A stretch of DNA of 64,000 nucleotides, taken from assembly GCA_030386875.1 (NCBI GenBank), contig CM059575.1, positions 53,722,859 to 53,786,858 of the forward strand, read 5' to 3'. The notes beneath the pieces were generated by a model. That model saw nothing but the letters and a program-made list of their open reading frames with translations, searched no databases and was not told the DNA's origin. Position numbers and translations under genes: made by a program. This document shows positions 1-13,335 of this stretch, piece after piece; within the stretch, counting starts at the first letter, position 1; each line of letters starts with the position of its first letter. This DNA comes from Morinoia aosen (taxonomy: Eukaryota > Arthropoda > Malacostraca > Amphipoda > Talitridae).

Positions 1-3000
1 GAAAGCAGTTAGAATGGACAAGTTATTTCAAACCTCGCCAGATAAGAAGTAGCACGTCTAAAATAGAAGCAATAGGTGATAATTTAGAGTAATACAAGCC
101 CCGTAGTAATTAAAACAAAGTGTAAGTAAAATCGCAAAGTGCCTCGAATTTCAATTCACATTGGAAGAAAAATTATCATGAGCATCAAAGTTTAAAGGTG
201 AGGTGACGAGCTCAGCACAAGTGGTGGGGTGGAGCGGCCTTACTTCATGCGGTGGTCACGGCGTGTGTCGCGAAGTGTAAAAGAGGGCGTTGTCTGAATA
301 GCATAAGTCGCCACAAAGATTGGAGGTTATCAAACATATCCTTACAATGGTGTTCAACATTCTATTCCGCAACAAGCACATTCCTCAACCAAGATTAGAC
401 AACCTCATACACAATTTCTGACACGAGTGTCCTCTGATAGCATGGCTTGCGGAGGACGGTAGACAATGGGGACTTAAAAACAGTGCGTGAAAAGCACGAA
501 GTTACGCCTCAATGAAATGTACGTACATGCACTGCGCCGTTTACTTTTATCCAATAGCTAAAGAATTCTTCAGCCTGTAAGCCGTAGTGCAACAATACCC
601 TCACTGTCAGTTTGCAACTGCTCATGAAGGCAGAGCTAAATGAAAACTATCGTTTTCGCCCGTAAAACGCTCAAGAGCGAAAAGAACATCAGTGATATCT
701 GCAAATATTTGGCAAAATGTTAGCTGGTGATCGCATCAGCACAACAGTTCACATGGCAGCGACTGGAGCACCCTAGTCTCAAAGAGGCAGCGCCAGAGCC
801 AGCAAAAGCATCAGCAATTATTGAAACGCCACACGGTTGCAATACATGCGAATATTTGTCGAGCATCACCCACAAGCACTTGAACCAATGACAGCAGGTG
901 CAAGTGACCAACAAAGCAAAGTACACTCACCTTTCATGATGTTCAGTCTAAAATGGCAAAACACGAGAACCACAAAAGAATAATAGAAGTTAAATAAATG
1001 AAAAATAACCATGATGTTTTACGATAAGAATACTGTACAGGTGACATACACAATTTATCAGAAATTTCAAAAAACAGCGGCTCCTTACTACTACCCTAAA
1101 AAGAGGAAGGGGAATAGCCAAATTTTAAAACAGAAAGCAGTCTCGTCGAACAATATAGGTGGGCGATTATAAGTTCCAGCAAAGACTACATTAAACTAAT
1201 ACGAGAGAACGTTGAGCATTCTCAAACACACGCACAAGACTGGATGCTTAAGACCTACTATAAATTGCGCGAAGTTAATGTCCTTGTCGTACTCGAGATT
1301 GTCGTCTGAACACCACGTTACAAAGCTCAAACGTGAATCACACGAGATGCGAACTAAACTTTATCACAAAAACACAACGGACGCGGAAGAAGTTCAAGCT
1401 AAATTTAACAGCTCACTATTATTCGACTGTAATACAGCGATGCTGAACGAACGAACACTTGACATTGAGGAATTGAATTAGACAATAAAAGAATAATTGA
1501 ATAATTTATTGAACTTCGCAATAACAACGGACAACAAGGAAAATACTTAGAAGTGACAGCTACAAATCCGAAGTCAAATTGAACAAAATCGTCCAACAGG
1601 AAATTCTGAAGACTGAAAGGCCACGCATGCGAATTTTCATGGAGGTCACATGAAGTTATTCTCATACAATTCTACAAAACAAAAAGCGACGTTATCATCG
1701 CTTCCCGAATCTGAGTGTCAGTTTACATTGAACTTCACTCCATGGCTGCAGACCTGAAGTTGAAATAAGGTCAACACATTCAAAGAGAGACAGAATTGAA
1801 AAATGAATTGCATTAATCAAGGTCACTTTTACAACTCGGTGACCACTCAGCAAAGAAAAGGACAAAGATACAATTGCGGCTAAAAAGAAAATATGTCACC
1901 AGATGGCGGCAACGGAAGCGCTGTCACACGGGTACCCAGAAGGGGGTCGCTAAGCCTCAGCATACGCTGGGTGTGACAGGGGCAGACCAGAGACCAAAGC
2001 CATCAAAAAATTGCGTTTCAACAGACGTTGCTGCTAGCTAGCTTTGAAAACGAGATAATGCGCAACTAATCAACTAATCCTTATTATGATGTTTCACGAA
2101 TGAAAGCGGCATCGCTTTCATTCAAGAAGATCGCTTCGCGCACAAAATAATGTGTGATATTCCAGTAAAAGATTGTTAGAAGTCTGCCATTGATATTATG
2201 CGAAATATTTACCGTGTAATTGTGATGTGATCAATGTTATCGTAGTTGCGAGTCAGAGAGCTGAATATTCTATGGAACATTTGCTGAAAGAAGCGGCACA
2301 AGCGCTGCACCTGTACACCATGAATAACGATCTTGGACGGACGATTCTTATTCCCAGAGAAAAACAGTCTACAATGATTAATTATGTATCAGACGCAATA
2401 AATTGAGAAATTTACAACAATAAAACATCGCATAAAAATCAACGTTTCCAGTCTACCACAGCAGACATGAAGTCTACTTCTGCCCTTGTCCTCATAAAAA
2501 GATACCACACAGTCCGAGCATTTTACTGTTTCAACCGTAGAGTATACCACAGATCATATCTGGTCACATCACTGGGATGACGGACTACCAGAACGTAATT
2601 CGGTCACGGACCATCACTTGTTACTTGCAAAAATCAAGCCGTTTCATATTCTTGACCGCGCTTAACAGCGACATTTTAAAGCACGTGTCGAGTTCATATT
2701 TTGTGATCCTTCTGTTATTGTTGGACTGTCATAGGAATTTTTTAAAGAAACTAACATATTTATCTTCGACATAGGCGACTATTAAGGCTTAGTATGACAT
2801 CACGTGTCGTTTTAAGATCTTTTAGGATAATAAGTCCTACGAGGGGCCCCAGAAGTTGGCTTTCTTTGCAGTACGTTACTGGAAGGAGCGCAGTGGCCTC
2901 TTTCTTTAGGTTGTACACCTTGCTCAAGTGCACACCTACACGCTCTACTGTCACTCGTATCATTAACATACTCAGCTGTAACAGCGTGAGGGCCTAGGCC

Positions 3001-5525
3001 TTTTCTTGTACGGAAAAATCGCAAGAAAAATTGAGAACGAATCGTTAAGATCATGATATACAGGGCAACTTATCGTCATAGTTGGAGAGAAAGTGCAGAG
3101 CGACGCACGAAGGAACGCCCATATAAGGAATATATTTTCCCCTGATATTAATTAAGCAACGCATGAGAGCCTAGCGTGTTGGGGCCAGAAAAATGATGCA
3201 GATTTGAGTACTTCATAATCACTAGTTCCTTTAACTTTCTTGTAGCGAGAACGCAAGTGAAACAAAGTAAAATTTAAATGATTTTTCTTCGTTGAAAACT
3301 TGAAACTTTTTAACGGCCACTAAGTCAGGAAACAAGAACCTAGCTTACGTAGATTCAATATCACAATGCAAGCTGCCAATGAGCAGCCCTTGCGAATAAA
3401 AGCTGTCCCTGGTCTGCACAGGACTAATGCTCATTTTGGCTATTAAGACGAACGCGTTTACGGTTGTCACTTTTAAATGCACAAAATCTGATGCTGAAAC
3501 TAGGAAATATGGGAATCGGTAAATTCGCACCACACAATTGCACACCCACAAAATTGCAGAAGGTGTGCTCGCGGCTGAACATGTACGTCAAAATACAAGA
3601 ACTTGTTACTTTGGCGGGCGGTAAGTCGCACGGGGCGATATTAAGCCAATGAGACTATGCATTAAAGATGAAAAATTATTCCAAGTGCACAATGCAACAG
3701 ACTTTCCATTTTCAATACACTAACTCCTATGCATATACCAGGAAAAGAGTGTATTTATTTATATTTAGCGACATGCTTCAAATATGCTATGTAAGAACTA
3801 CACAGACTCAACATACTGCAGCAGCAAGAAGGTATTTGAAATACTGCGTGGTTAGTGTTGCGTGCAAATCATTAACAGACTATATTGCATTTCACAGGCG
3901 AATCGGCTCCAATTAATGCCCGAATTGGCTCTGATTACCATCTGCAAAAATGCAATAAATGAAATACACAACATCAGATTAGAGAGTAAACCACAAAAAA
4001 AAAAATAATCAAGTGCCAAATAAATACAAATATTGTCAACTTTCTGACAATATAAATGCAGAGACCGGTAATTCTACGGAGATGCTGAGGGGAACTTTCA
4101 GCCAACAGTACATACACATGGACACATAATCTCTAATTAAATACCATTTCTTTAAGTTTGTACAACTAACTTGCAAAACACCAAACAAGTAGGTAACTAA
4201 ATCGAACTAGCTGAAAAACACACCTGGATGATTCGTTACAACTGAACAACCATCAAACTTGGTTCAGAAGAATATTTTGTTCCGCCTTTGTTACTCGAGA
4301 CTCTTGTCGGGTTTAGTCCTCTTGAAGCATGAAATTCCAGGACACCGAAAGAAAAATTGAATGAGGAAGTTGAACGAATTTCGAGATGAATGAAACCGAA
4401 TTTTAACATACAAACTCAAGGAAAACTTTACACGTCAATACTGTGATCACTCTCGGAGAATTATTTCATTTGCATAAGCATAAATAAAAACTTTGTACAG
4501 CACAACAACGAACATGACGACACGCGACTGTAAAGCAGCATTCACGCAGGTGTCATCAGAAAGGCGCTTCACTTTGTCGGGGTCTGCCATTAGGGCTGCG
4601 GCGAAGGCCTCTAAATATCGCAGCACACGCATTTCTATGTATGGAAGCCCGCAAGGAGCACACTTTGATGTTCAAATCGTCACACCAAATTTTGTTGCAT
4701 GAACTAGAGCAAGGCGGAAAAGTAGGCAACATACGAATGCTTCGCAGTGAAACATTTGCAACCAAAGATGCCCATTGAAAAACGTTGTTGTTTGCACCCA
4801 AAAAATGGTGAACGCTCGATACAGAATATTGTAAAGATAAGAATCCATTGCAGAGATCATTTCGTCTCAACACATCTTAAAATTACAGTGAAGTACATGC
4901 TTCTCAAGTCTAAGAAGTAATGAATACTTTTATAATTGTATATTAAATCTCAAGCGAAGCAGAAACTGTAGCACGTACAGAAAAAAAACATAACATGAAC
5001 AATGCCTAATAGCTAGCACTAGGTCAAATTGAATGCAAAACTGCTGGCATGTAGTGACAGCGCACTAAAGAAGCGAACACACCGAGTCAATCATTCAGGG
5101 GTGAAATACCGATGCTCTGCCATGAATCAGGGGCAATTTATCAGTTTCAGTAAATAACTCCCACTCGGTACGACCAGCGGGGTAAAAATAAAATAAAATG
5201 TGATAACAGGCACGTTTTCTAAAGCACACTATGAGGCTGAAAAGTTGATCGCACCGCGGAGAAATGTGGACGAAATGAAAACAATATGAGACTTAATAAT
5301 TTATTTAATTGCCTATTACACTACAGCTTTTATTCTATCAGGGATACATTCTAAGAAATTTTGCAAATAATTTGAGACAAATATTTTTTTGAAAGAGCAA
5401 ACGTTGAGAAAGATCTACCAACGAATGAGGAAGAGGTGTTGTGATTCGCAGCTTTCTTTCTAGGTACCGCACAAATCTTCGATACTGTTTGAATCAGGAG
5501 ACTGGAGGGCACTCGATAAGAGAAA
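1..5525. other. Downstream flank, no gene recognised
   Basis: I see no coding region with a recognisable family, no RNA gene and no clear transposon in this stretch. Open frames are 60-105 codons, overlap on both strands and look like chance. The segment around 2790-3050 is open on both strands and less AT-rich than its surroundings, but no protein family is evident in any frame. Confidence 0.5.
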
Positions 5526-5539
5526 ATGATCCTTTATCA

Positions 5540-5854
5540 GATTAGATTAGTCGTTAGTTTTAGCCTCCCTACCCAGCAACAATTGCGATCCAAAGAGAGG
5601 AAGGAGGAAGGCACCATTTAGTATGGAGTTAAGGAAACGCGGAATCTACGCAGAAAGGCATAGAAACAGTTAGTTGAGAAAGAAGATTATGAAACAAGAC
5701 CAAAGTTGAAGAAGACAGTAGTAGGTGCTGAAAAACAGGACAGCAGTGAACCGAAAAAAGGTGGTCCTTAAGATAACAAAAACATTGTATTTCAACAAAA
5801 AAAAGGCCTACCTAACTCTCAGCTCAGGCCCTCACATTGTCCCCCTGGGAGAAG
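5540..5854 (-). mobile_element. SINE-like element, copy 1, with 14-bp target duplication
   Basis: A copy of a repeat that recurs at about 6.6, 8.8, 16.4, 22.3, 27.8, 35.3 and 44.6 kb. It is flanked by the perfect direct repeat ATGATCCTTTATCA at 5526-5539 and 5855-5868, which marks a retrotransposition-style insertion. The plus-strand left edge is a short GATTA repeat and the right edge is CCCCCTGGGAG. Variable right edges between copies and the simple repeat at the left edge suggest transcription on the minus strand, with a (TAATC)n 3' tail. There is no coding capacity. Confidence 0.8.
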
Positions 5855-6598
5855 ATGATCCTTTATCATCAGTGAACCAATCTTGCCCCAAGTGCCATCT
5901 TGAAACATAAAGGATCTACCAGAAAAATGAAAATCCGTAGACGAGCGTACTTGGTCACCGAAGATGTTTAAATCCACCTGAAATTTCATTCTGTAGCCGC
6001 CCGCGGTTCCTGAACCTAATCCCGACCACGAGAAGCACCTCCGGATCAAATCACTACCCTGGAAGCCTGCATTGTCGAACTGATACATGAAAGATTTTAT
6101 TCGCGACTCAAAGCTTCAAGAACTTCCCGTCTCATTCTAACTCGGTCACCTTTCTAGAAAAAGCTCAACCTTGATCCATATAATCGTGTGACGCATCTTC
6201 ACTGCTCTACATTTCAGTACGTCTTCTAGGTCTTTTGAAAATTGGAGTAATTTTATTCGATTAGCTCAACTGGTCATTGGCTCCCTAGTGGTAGCACAAT
6301 TCCTTACATTGTGTTCTCCATTTACAGAGCATTCATTTTTATGATGATTGCAGAAGTTTTCGTAGACTTTCGTTAACCATGCTAGTTAACAGCTGAAAAC
6401 GTTCCTGCCGGTTTGTTTTCACCAATGGCTTCAGAGAACGCTCGTCACGAGCATTCTTCATGCTGTAAACTGTAGATCTAAGTTTCCATCCTAATTTTTT
6501 TTTGTGTTTTTGGATTGAATTTCACTTGAATTTTTCCTTTGCCACTATTACCACTGAATGACTGCACTTCCATATCTTTTTTTCCACTGGTCAGTCGA

Positions 6599-6967
6599 TT
6601 ATAGATTATATAGATTATAAGTTAGTTTAAGCCTCCCTAACCGCTGCAAAAATAGAGCGTATCGAAGAGAGGAAGGAGGAAGGCACCATCTAGTATGGAG
6701 ATAAGAAAATGAGGAATCTATGCAGAAAGGGCATAGAAACAGTAAGATGGGAAAGAAGTTCATGAAATAAGATAAAAGTTGAAGAAGAAAGTCAGAGGTG
6801 CTGAAAAACAGGACAGTAGTGAACCGAAAAAAGTTGGTCCTTAAAATAACAAAAAAACTTTCATTTCAACAAAAAGAAGGCCTACCTAACCTTTAGCTCG
6901 GGCCCTCACATGGTTCCCCTGGGAGCGCTAATTCCCATAGATACAATAGTTGTATCCCCCTGAGGGG
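6599..6967 (-). mobile_element. SINE-like element, copy 2, longer 5' end
   Basis: Same family as the copy at 5540. The flanking direct repeat CACTGGTCAGTCGA is found at 6585-6598 and 6968-6981. This copy extends about 45 bp further on the right than copies 1 and 3. The extra part contains a small hairpin (GATACAATAGTTGTATC) and ends in CCCCTGAGGGG. That implies copies 1 and 3 are 5'-truncated relative to this one. Confidence 0.8.
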
Positions 6968-6981
6968 CACTGGTCAGTCGA

Positions 6982-8830
6982 ACTTGGCACAGTTCGACAT
7001 CCATCTTTTGAGACACTTCTATGCCGGATTTCCCAGTCCGGTACAAACCTGTAACTTGAATTACTTCAATTGTCAATCTTCGCTCAAGAAACAAACACGA
7101 TAGATCTGTGAAGATATTCTCTAAATACAAGCACTTCCGGTCTGCAATAAAAATACATGCTAATATGAGTGCAAAAACTCTAATTGAAACGTCAATATCA
7201 TAATGAATTACATTGGCAATGGCAGCACTAGAGATTACTACTAGTCAACATCTATACATACGTGCATCGCTTCCAACATAGAGGATAAAAATACTCTAGT
7301 TACAGAGCTTTCATGTCATCATTGCGTAACACTGCAAGGCAACGATCACATGCGAACAAATTCCTCGTTGCAATAAAAAAATAGGTACCAAGATGTGAGA
7401 ACCACGAGCAAATGACCAACGACCTATGAGCAATTCTCCAACTTTACGGTTGAAATACGAAGATAATCGCTAATAATTTTTACAGAAAAATTTTACGGAA
7501 ACATCGATTGTTAAAATTCTAGATGCCAGTCAATAAAAGGCAACGTTTTGATCTTTCAAACACCATCCTTAGGCGGAATAAATAGGTCTAAAACTTATGC
7601 TACAACCGACTTCGTGAACACACAGTAATTTAGCTGGAGTGCAATATTAACTAGTCATCTGGTGATTTCATATTCTTGTTGAACAGAAAAAATTCCTCTT
7701 CAATTCATCTAGCGCTGTGATTTCCTATATTTTTATTCAGTCAGATGTACGTAGCTTGAATTTTGGATGGATTTATATCTATGTGACAGAGAAATTTTTC
7801 AACATATTTTAGCTGGAGGATGATCTTTGAAACATAGAAACGTTGCTTTGCATAGACTGACAGATATATTATTTTAACAATTCAGTGTTTCAGTAAAATG
7901 ATTATGGATCATTTTCCTATTTTAACACGTGCAAAGCTCACAGAACTCGAACAATTTTGCAGAGTTGAAAAGTTGGAAAATAAATTTCCAAGTTTTCGTT
8001 AAATATTAGAAAATTAAAAGCGAATTCTTCCACAGAATATAATATACTATGAAAATACTTGACAAGGTTGGGTATAAGAAAGGATGAAGCGCACCCAAGA
8101 TCGCGCGAAACAACCCCATCAAGTAATATCTATGAACTGAAAGTGCAAAACCGTACCAAAAAATTCAAGGTCAAACAATGCATGCTATACAATGGGACAT
8201 ACAACAGATGTTATACATAATTTGAAACGGAGAATTAGTGATGACTCCTGAACACCTATTTTCTCAGTCAATGCGGCATCCAAAAAAGAGCAGTGGGCGT
8301 TGAATTCGCTCGAGAATACGTCTTTTCACCGTCTCTTAGCATCCTCATTGACAGCTCCATCATTAAAATTGTGTCGACCAAATGATTTTTTACCTTCTAC
8401 AGCTAAGAAGAGAGAATGCTATTTCAACGAGTGAGAAAGTTTCCTCTTTTGCCTCTTCTACAAGTTTTTTCCGCTTGCTGCAACTACCATAGGAGCTTTT
8501 CATACTCTGGTGAAAATACTGCGAGTGCTGGACTTGGATCGAAGCAGGATTTTTTCCTGCCAAAATTGTAATGTTGAATTTTCACGTCACGAAGAAAAAA
8601 ACAATAATATATAATCCATCAACGTTCAGGTAGATTTTAAGATACACTTCTATTAACTTTTCTTCAATGTTGCACTGGTAGTTGAATTTGTAACCTATCA
8701 TGTTCATTGACGTTCACTGCGAAAAGGGAAGTGCGATCCTCGATCTCAAGTCGCCAACACGCAAATCACTATGGTCGAACTAACGGCAAAATTTGAAAAA
8801 AATGAGTTTAGACGGGTAAGGGTTAATAAG
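6982..8830. other. Intergenic, no gene recognised
   Basis: AT-rich sequence without a convincing open frame. Near 8810-8828 the run GGGTAAGGG followed by TTAA resembles the right end of a piggyBac-type element, but I could not find a matching left end. Confidence 0.4.
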
Positions 8831-8840
8831 AGCGACGGCA

Positions 8841-9156
8841 GATTAGATTAGATTATGAGTTAGTTTAAGCCTCCCTATCCGCAACAAAGGCGATGTAGAA
8901 AGGAAGGAAGAAGGCACCATTTAGTATGGAGTTAAGGGAACGCGGAATCAATGCAGAATGGGCATAGAAACAGTAAGATGAGAAAGAAGTTCATGAAACG
9001 AGATCAAAGTTGAAGAAGAAAGTAGTAGGTCCTGAAAAAACAGGTCAGCAGTGAACCGAAAAAAAGATGATTCTTAATATAATAAAAGCATTTAATTTGA
9101 ACAAAAAGAAGGCCACCTAACTCTCAGCTCGGGCCCTTACAATGTCCCCCTGGGAG
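8841..9156 (-). mobile_element. SINE-like element, copy 3, with 10-bp target duplication
   Basis: Same family as the copy at 5540. The left edge reads GATTAGATTAGATTATGAG and the right edge CCCCCTGGGAG. The near-perfect direct repeats AGCGACGGCA (8831-8840) and AGCGACAGCA (9157-9166) flank it and differ by one base. Like copy 1, it lacks the extra hairpin seen in copy 2. Confidence 0.75.
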
Positions 9157-9166
9157 AGCGACAGCA

Positions 9167-11593
9167 TAACCACCAACAAACAAGTAAAACGCTTTTTATG
9201 CTCTCATGTAGAGAATTATACATATAACAATCGCAATACAAACTTCGCAGAAAAAGGTAATTAATTGTAAGTCCTTCAATGGAACTATCGCACATTATTT
9301 AATTCAATAATAACAGTGTTTCTCAAGAATACATTACATGCAGGATTATCAAGTTTAACAAAGTATAGTGCGGCTTCTATGAGCAATGGAGCATGCTAGC
9401 AAGCCGGAGTGCGCAACAATCAACTCATTCGTGTCAGATAACACCGCACAGCGTTGTGCTGGAGGCCGCCCTCTCGCGGTCACTAGGCTGACGCTCGCTA
9501 ACGAGGAACACCAAACATATTTTTATTGCACCGCTGTAATTGAATGACTGGTTATTCACCCAAGCGCTACCTTATTTTCTCCAAGCTACTATGATGTTGA
9601 CAGAAAATTCTCTTTTCAAGTCTAAAGCTTTAAATTGCATGCAAATAATAAAATGTTCCCCGATTGCTTTGACTTGCACACACATTCTTTCGACCAGATT
9701 TGATAGGGTTCATATATGGAATTACTGGGGGACTAAAAATGAAAGACAGATGCAATTTAAAAAAAAAAATTAAAAGTCGCCTCAGCGTAACTTATTCCGA
9801 GCCCCCTTGTCTTGAAATATTTCATTTTCATTCCACACCGTTGTAATGAGACGGTGATGTTCTTGAACGAATGTATGAACGAAGTTCCTCGTTGTACAAT
9901 ACCTACGCAGAACACCCCACACTTCTCCGTATTAAGAATGTGAGTTTTGTTCATTCTTGATAGCAAATATTTTATAACGCAAGTTTGAATCCATGATTGA
10001 AAAAGGTTGCTTTCAAATAAAGTGACACACCAAAGTACAATCAACAGAATTTACGGGTAGATGATGCGAAAGACTACGTCAAGTTGCCCAAAACTGCTTA
10101 GGAAAGCTGCAGCTTCACGCTTTGAAAACCAAGACGAAAGTCACAATTACTTATAGCCATGTCTTACGATACAAGTATTCCAAAATTACCGAGCAAATAT
10201 TACGAATTATTCAATTGGTTTATGATAGTACTCTCATTTAATCAACAGAGGTTCCGTTCCTTTTCGCACGAGGGTTTGTGTTAGAGAAACATAGCGTTCC
10301 CTCCCAACCATCGTAATCCACTACTGAATCTGAGCAAAAATTATTTGACATCATCCAAAAACATTGAACATTTACTTACCAGCAATCTAATGAATTTGAT
10401 AAATTTTACACTACTTATGCACATGAGCCCATACATTGGGTGTGAAATAGTTTTATTTTAACCGTAACCATTTATCACTGAAAATTATCCACATTTTTAA
10501 ATTTGATGAGAGTAAAATGAATTTAAATTTAACAAGAACTATTAACATACGTAGTGCAAAAATGCACTGGAGATTCAACACGACCGTTTTACACAACTTT
10601 CTCAATAGCAAAGCCAACTTCAATGCAATCACATTCATTTAGACTTGAAAAAAATTGACTACAATTTACTAATGACGCTAATACAAAAATCGATGGCAAA
10701 CACATCGAGCTACGATATATGGAAGGCTCTTTCACCATTTCAAATGCTATAATACTTTCCATTAGCTGGACACGAAGTTATACATTCATGCACTTGGCGG
10801 ACACGCAGAATCACACAATATCATTGTAGCTGAAAATAAAATTACTTTAGCTGCGACACAGAAGAATGCGATGCTATTCTGTGCGATGAAGTAACTGGAA
10901 ATATTCGAGCAAAGATCATGAAGTTAGGCCTTTCTCTGTACCTCGTTAAATTTGGCAAGAAAAGAGCAACATTGAAAAGAATTATTCTTGTCACGATTTT
11001 AATTCGGGGGAACTATTGTCATTATTTAGATTTTAATTAGCTGGTCATCCCTTGCACTGCATCAGTTGACACGTCCAAGAAATATTTCACTCTTAGATCT
11101 GTGTTGTTTGTGATGCTGATGGCCACCCTATAACTTCCTACACTCTTGTCCTCTCTTAAATGCTCACCACATTCTTGTTACAAATAAATCGCAATAAATT
11201 CAAAGATTTCTGGCTACCACGACGTAGGCATACTTACTGTATATTTATTTCATTTCTGATAAATCAATTTAAATACTTTCCATTCAAGTTAACATTGCTT
11301 TGTGAGGTATTCAACAAAAATTTTTGTTTCCTGCACACCTCTTGTTCAGGAGCCAATACGCTCACGGACAACATGCTTCAATCTTCACAGTTGATGAAAT
11401 TAACATTGATATTTGCTTCCATGGTTTGTAGCAGGGAGTCAGTGGGATTTCCAGAGAATCATTAGTACCAAAATCGACTTCGGGGTGGAACGCACAGTTA
11501 TCTACACTCGTGTCTTTTCTCATCTCTACTAGCTGCATCGAGTAGTGTTAAAGACCAAGGCATCGAAATCACTGCAGTTGATCAACAGCTGCA
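9167..11593. other. 3' flank and probable 3' UTR of hyccin
   Basis: This lies directly downstream of the hyccin stop codon. The proximal few hundred bases are the likely 3' UTR. The rest has only small open frames on both strands, and I recognise no gene or repeat. Confidence 0.45.
11244..11249 (-). promoter_or_regulatory. Candidate poly(A) signal for hyccin
   Basis: AATAAA on the minus strand, about 345 bases past the hyccin stop codon. The hexamer is common by chance in AT-rich DNA, so this is only a candidate. Confidence 0.25.
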
Positions 11594-13335
11594 TTACACC
11601 TGCCACAGCTGAGGCTGGTGAGGAGCGTGGCAGGACTGGAGCAGCACGGCGCTGCGAGGACGCTCGCCAGCAGCTGACACGGGAGGACGGCGCCGCTTGC
11701 ACGGACTCGACGGCGCCGATGCTGCCCAGCCGGCATTCGAGCCTGTATTGTTCTGTTCGCTGTAGCGACGTAGTAATTCTTGATTTACGGAGACGCCGGG
11801 ACCGGAGACCTGAGCCATATTCCAACGCAAGTCAATATCCTCATTTGAGCCCAAACCGACAGCGAGGCCGGTAGCAACAGCTGATGCTGCACCAGCAACA
11901 GTCGCACTTCCTTGTGCGTCACGCGCAACTGAGTCCTCCACCGAGTGCTGACGTAGTAATTCCGCCTGCCGCATTATGTCATCTTGTACCAGATCCAGGG
12001 GATTAAATTCCGATTCGTCAGAAGACGCCATGTAATCGTTCATTATAGCTTGACTAACATCAACCGGCAGGTTTAAAGAAGCTCTCTTGCTACTAGACTT
12101 AGACGATGACTTATTATGTGTGGACGAGTCCCTCACCGAACGCGGAGACGATGGACTAGAGACACATACACCATCAGTTTCATCGAGCTCTCTTGACTTA
12201 TCGCGCAGAGATAAATGTCGGATAGCCGTGAAAGGCTTGAAATTTCTCAAGAAATTTCCTTTCTCATCTTTTCCGTCTCCTTCAAGATCACAGTGTTCGT
12301 TCCCATTGAGAACGGGATCTTGTTCCGGAGGCAGAGTTTGGTTATTGTAGAACTGTTCGGGAGAATCATTACGAATCACAGGCGTATTCTGAGACCTAGT
12401 AATTTCTGGAACAGTGCGCTTCTGCTTTTTGAAGTAAGAAAATGCGCCAGAACCTTTACCATCTGTCACCTCTTCATCACCAGCACTCGGCTCGTCCTTG
12501 TTAGATGAAGAAGCAGCCGTGAACGCCTCATTTCCAGCTTGCAACGAGCTACTTCCCAAATCATAGCCTGGAATTTCATCAAGAAAATTCGACGCCTCGT
12601 CTAGCATCCTCAACTCATAGAAGTCGCAGTGCGAGTTCACCACTGAACTGCCATCCTGCTCTGCCGGACGCTGGGCGAGCGAAGCAGCAGCACTTCGGGG
12701 CGAACCTTTAAACTGACCACCGATATTTCCAAGATGAACTTCGTGACCTGCACCTAAGCTTAGTTTCTTCTTGAAGGAACTCAACCCCATTTGTGGAGTA
12801 GATCTAGCAGTATTTGGTGCCGAGACTGACGCAATATCATCAGCAAACAAATCCTGATTAACTTGCAGAGAGCCCCGAGGTCCCCGACCAGAATGGGAAC
12901 CGAAAGTCGGGTCTCTGCCCAAATCGAGAGGAAAATTTTTGGTATCGGACACGAGCTTCCTCGCAGCCTCATAGTGCCAGTCAGGATCAACAGCGACTGT
13001 GTGTTTCTCAGCACCCTTATGCCTCGTGACGTGCAGCTTCTTGAGAAGGGGCGACTTAAACGTCACTCGCGAGACGGCGCTCCCTGGAACCGTCCTCCTA
13101 TCGTCCACACCATCGGTGGTGCGAGGAGAGACTTGCCCCACCGGACGATCAGGACCGACACTAAACTTGATGCCGCGAATGTACTTTTTGGCTTCGACAG
13201 GAGGCCCGTGGAAGCCAAGCTTCTTGGGACCTGGGACTTTGCTTGGTAACTCAATTGCAAGCTCCTCAGGCAACATATAATGCTCCGGAGTAAAAGGATT
13301 GTAGGACGTTTGTTCACTGAGGGATAGTAAGTCAT
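11594..13335 (-). CDS. HYCC1/FAM126A: Hyccin exon 10: last exon, long disordered tail
   Basis: This encodes residues 446-1025 and the stop. The acceptor is GAGCAG before ATGACTTAC. It enters in phase 1 and joins exon 9 as KKLP-DDLLSLSEQTSYNPFTPEHY, both sides reading smoothly. The tail is rich in Ser, Lys and acidic residues, with a basic Ser/Lys stretch (HNKSSSKSSSKRASLN) near residues 853-867 and no recognisable domain. Base composition is much richer in GC than the introns. A 128-codon frame antisense to it (12863-13249) is a shadow. Confidence 0.9.

Noticed and set aside
2760-3054. Overlapping open frames on both strands near 2.8-3.0 kb
   Set aside because: Short, mutually overlapping and without family similarity.
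12863-13249. 128-codon plus-strand frame
   Set aside because: Antisense shadow of hyccin exon 10, a result of its codon composition.
13310-13335. Alternative acceptor CCCTCAG/TGAACAAACG for hyccin exon 10
   Set aside because: It would need phase 2, but exon 9 ends in phase 1. The upstream GAGCAG acceptor fits and the extra residues look coding.
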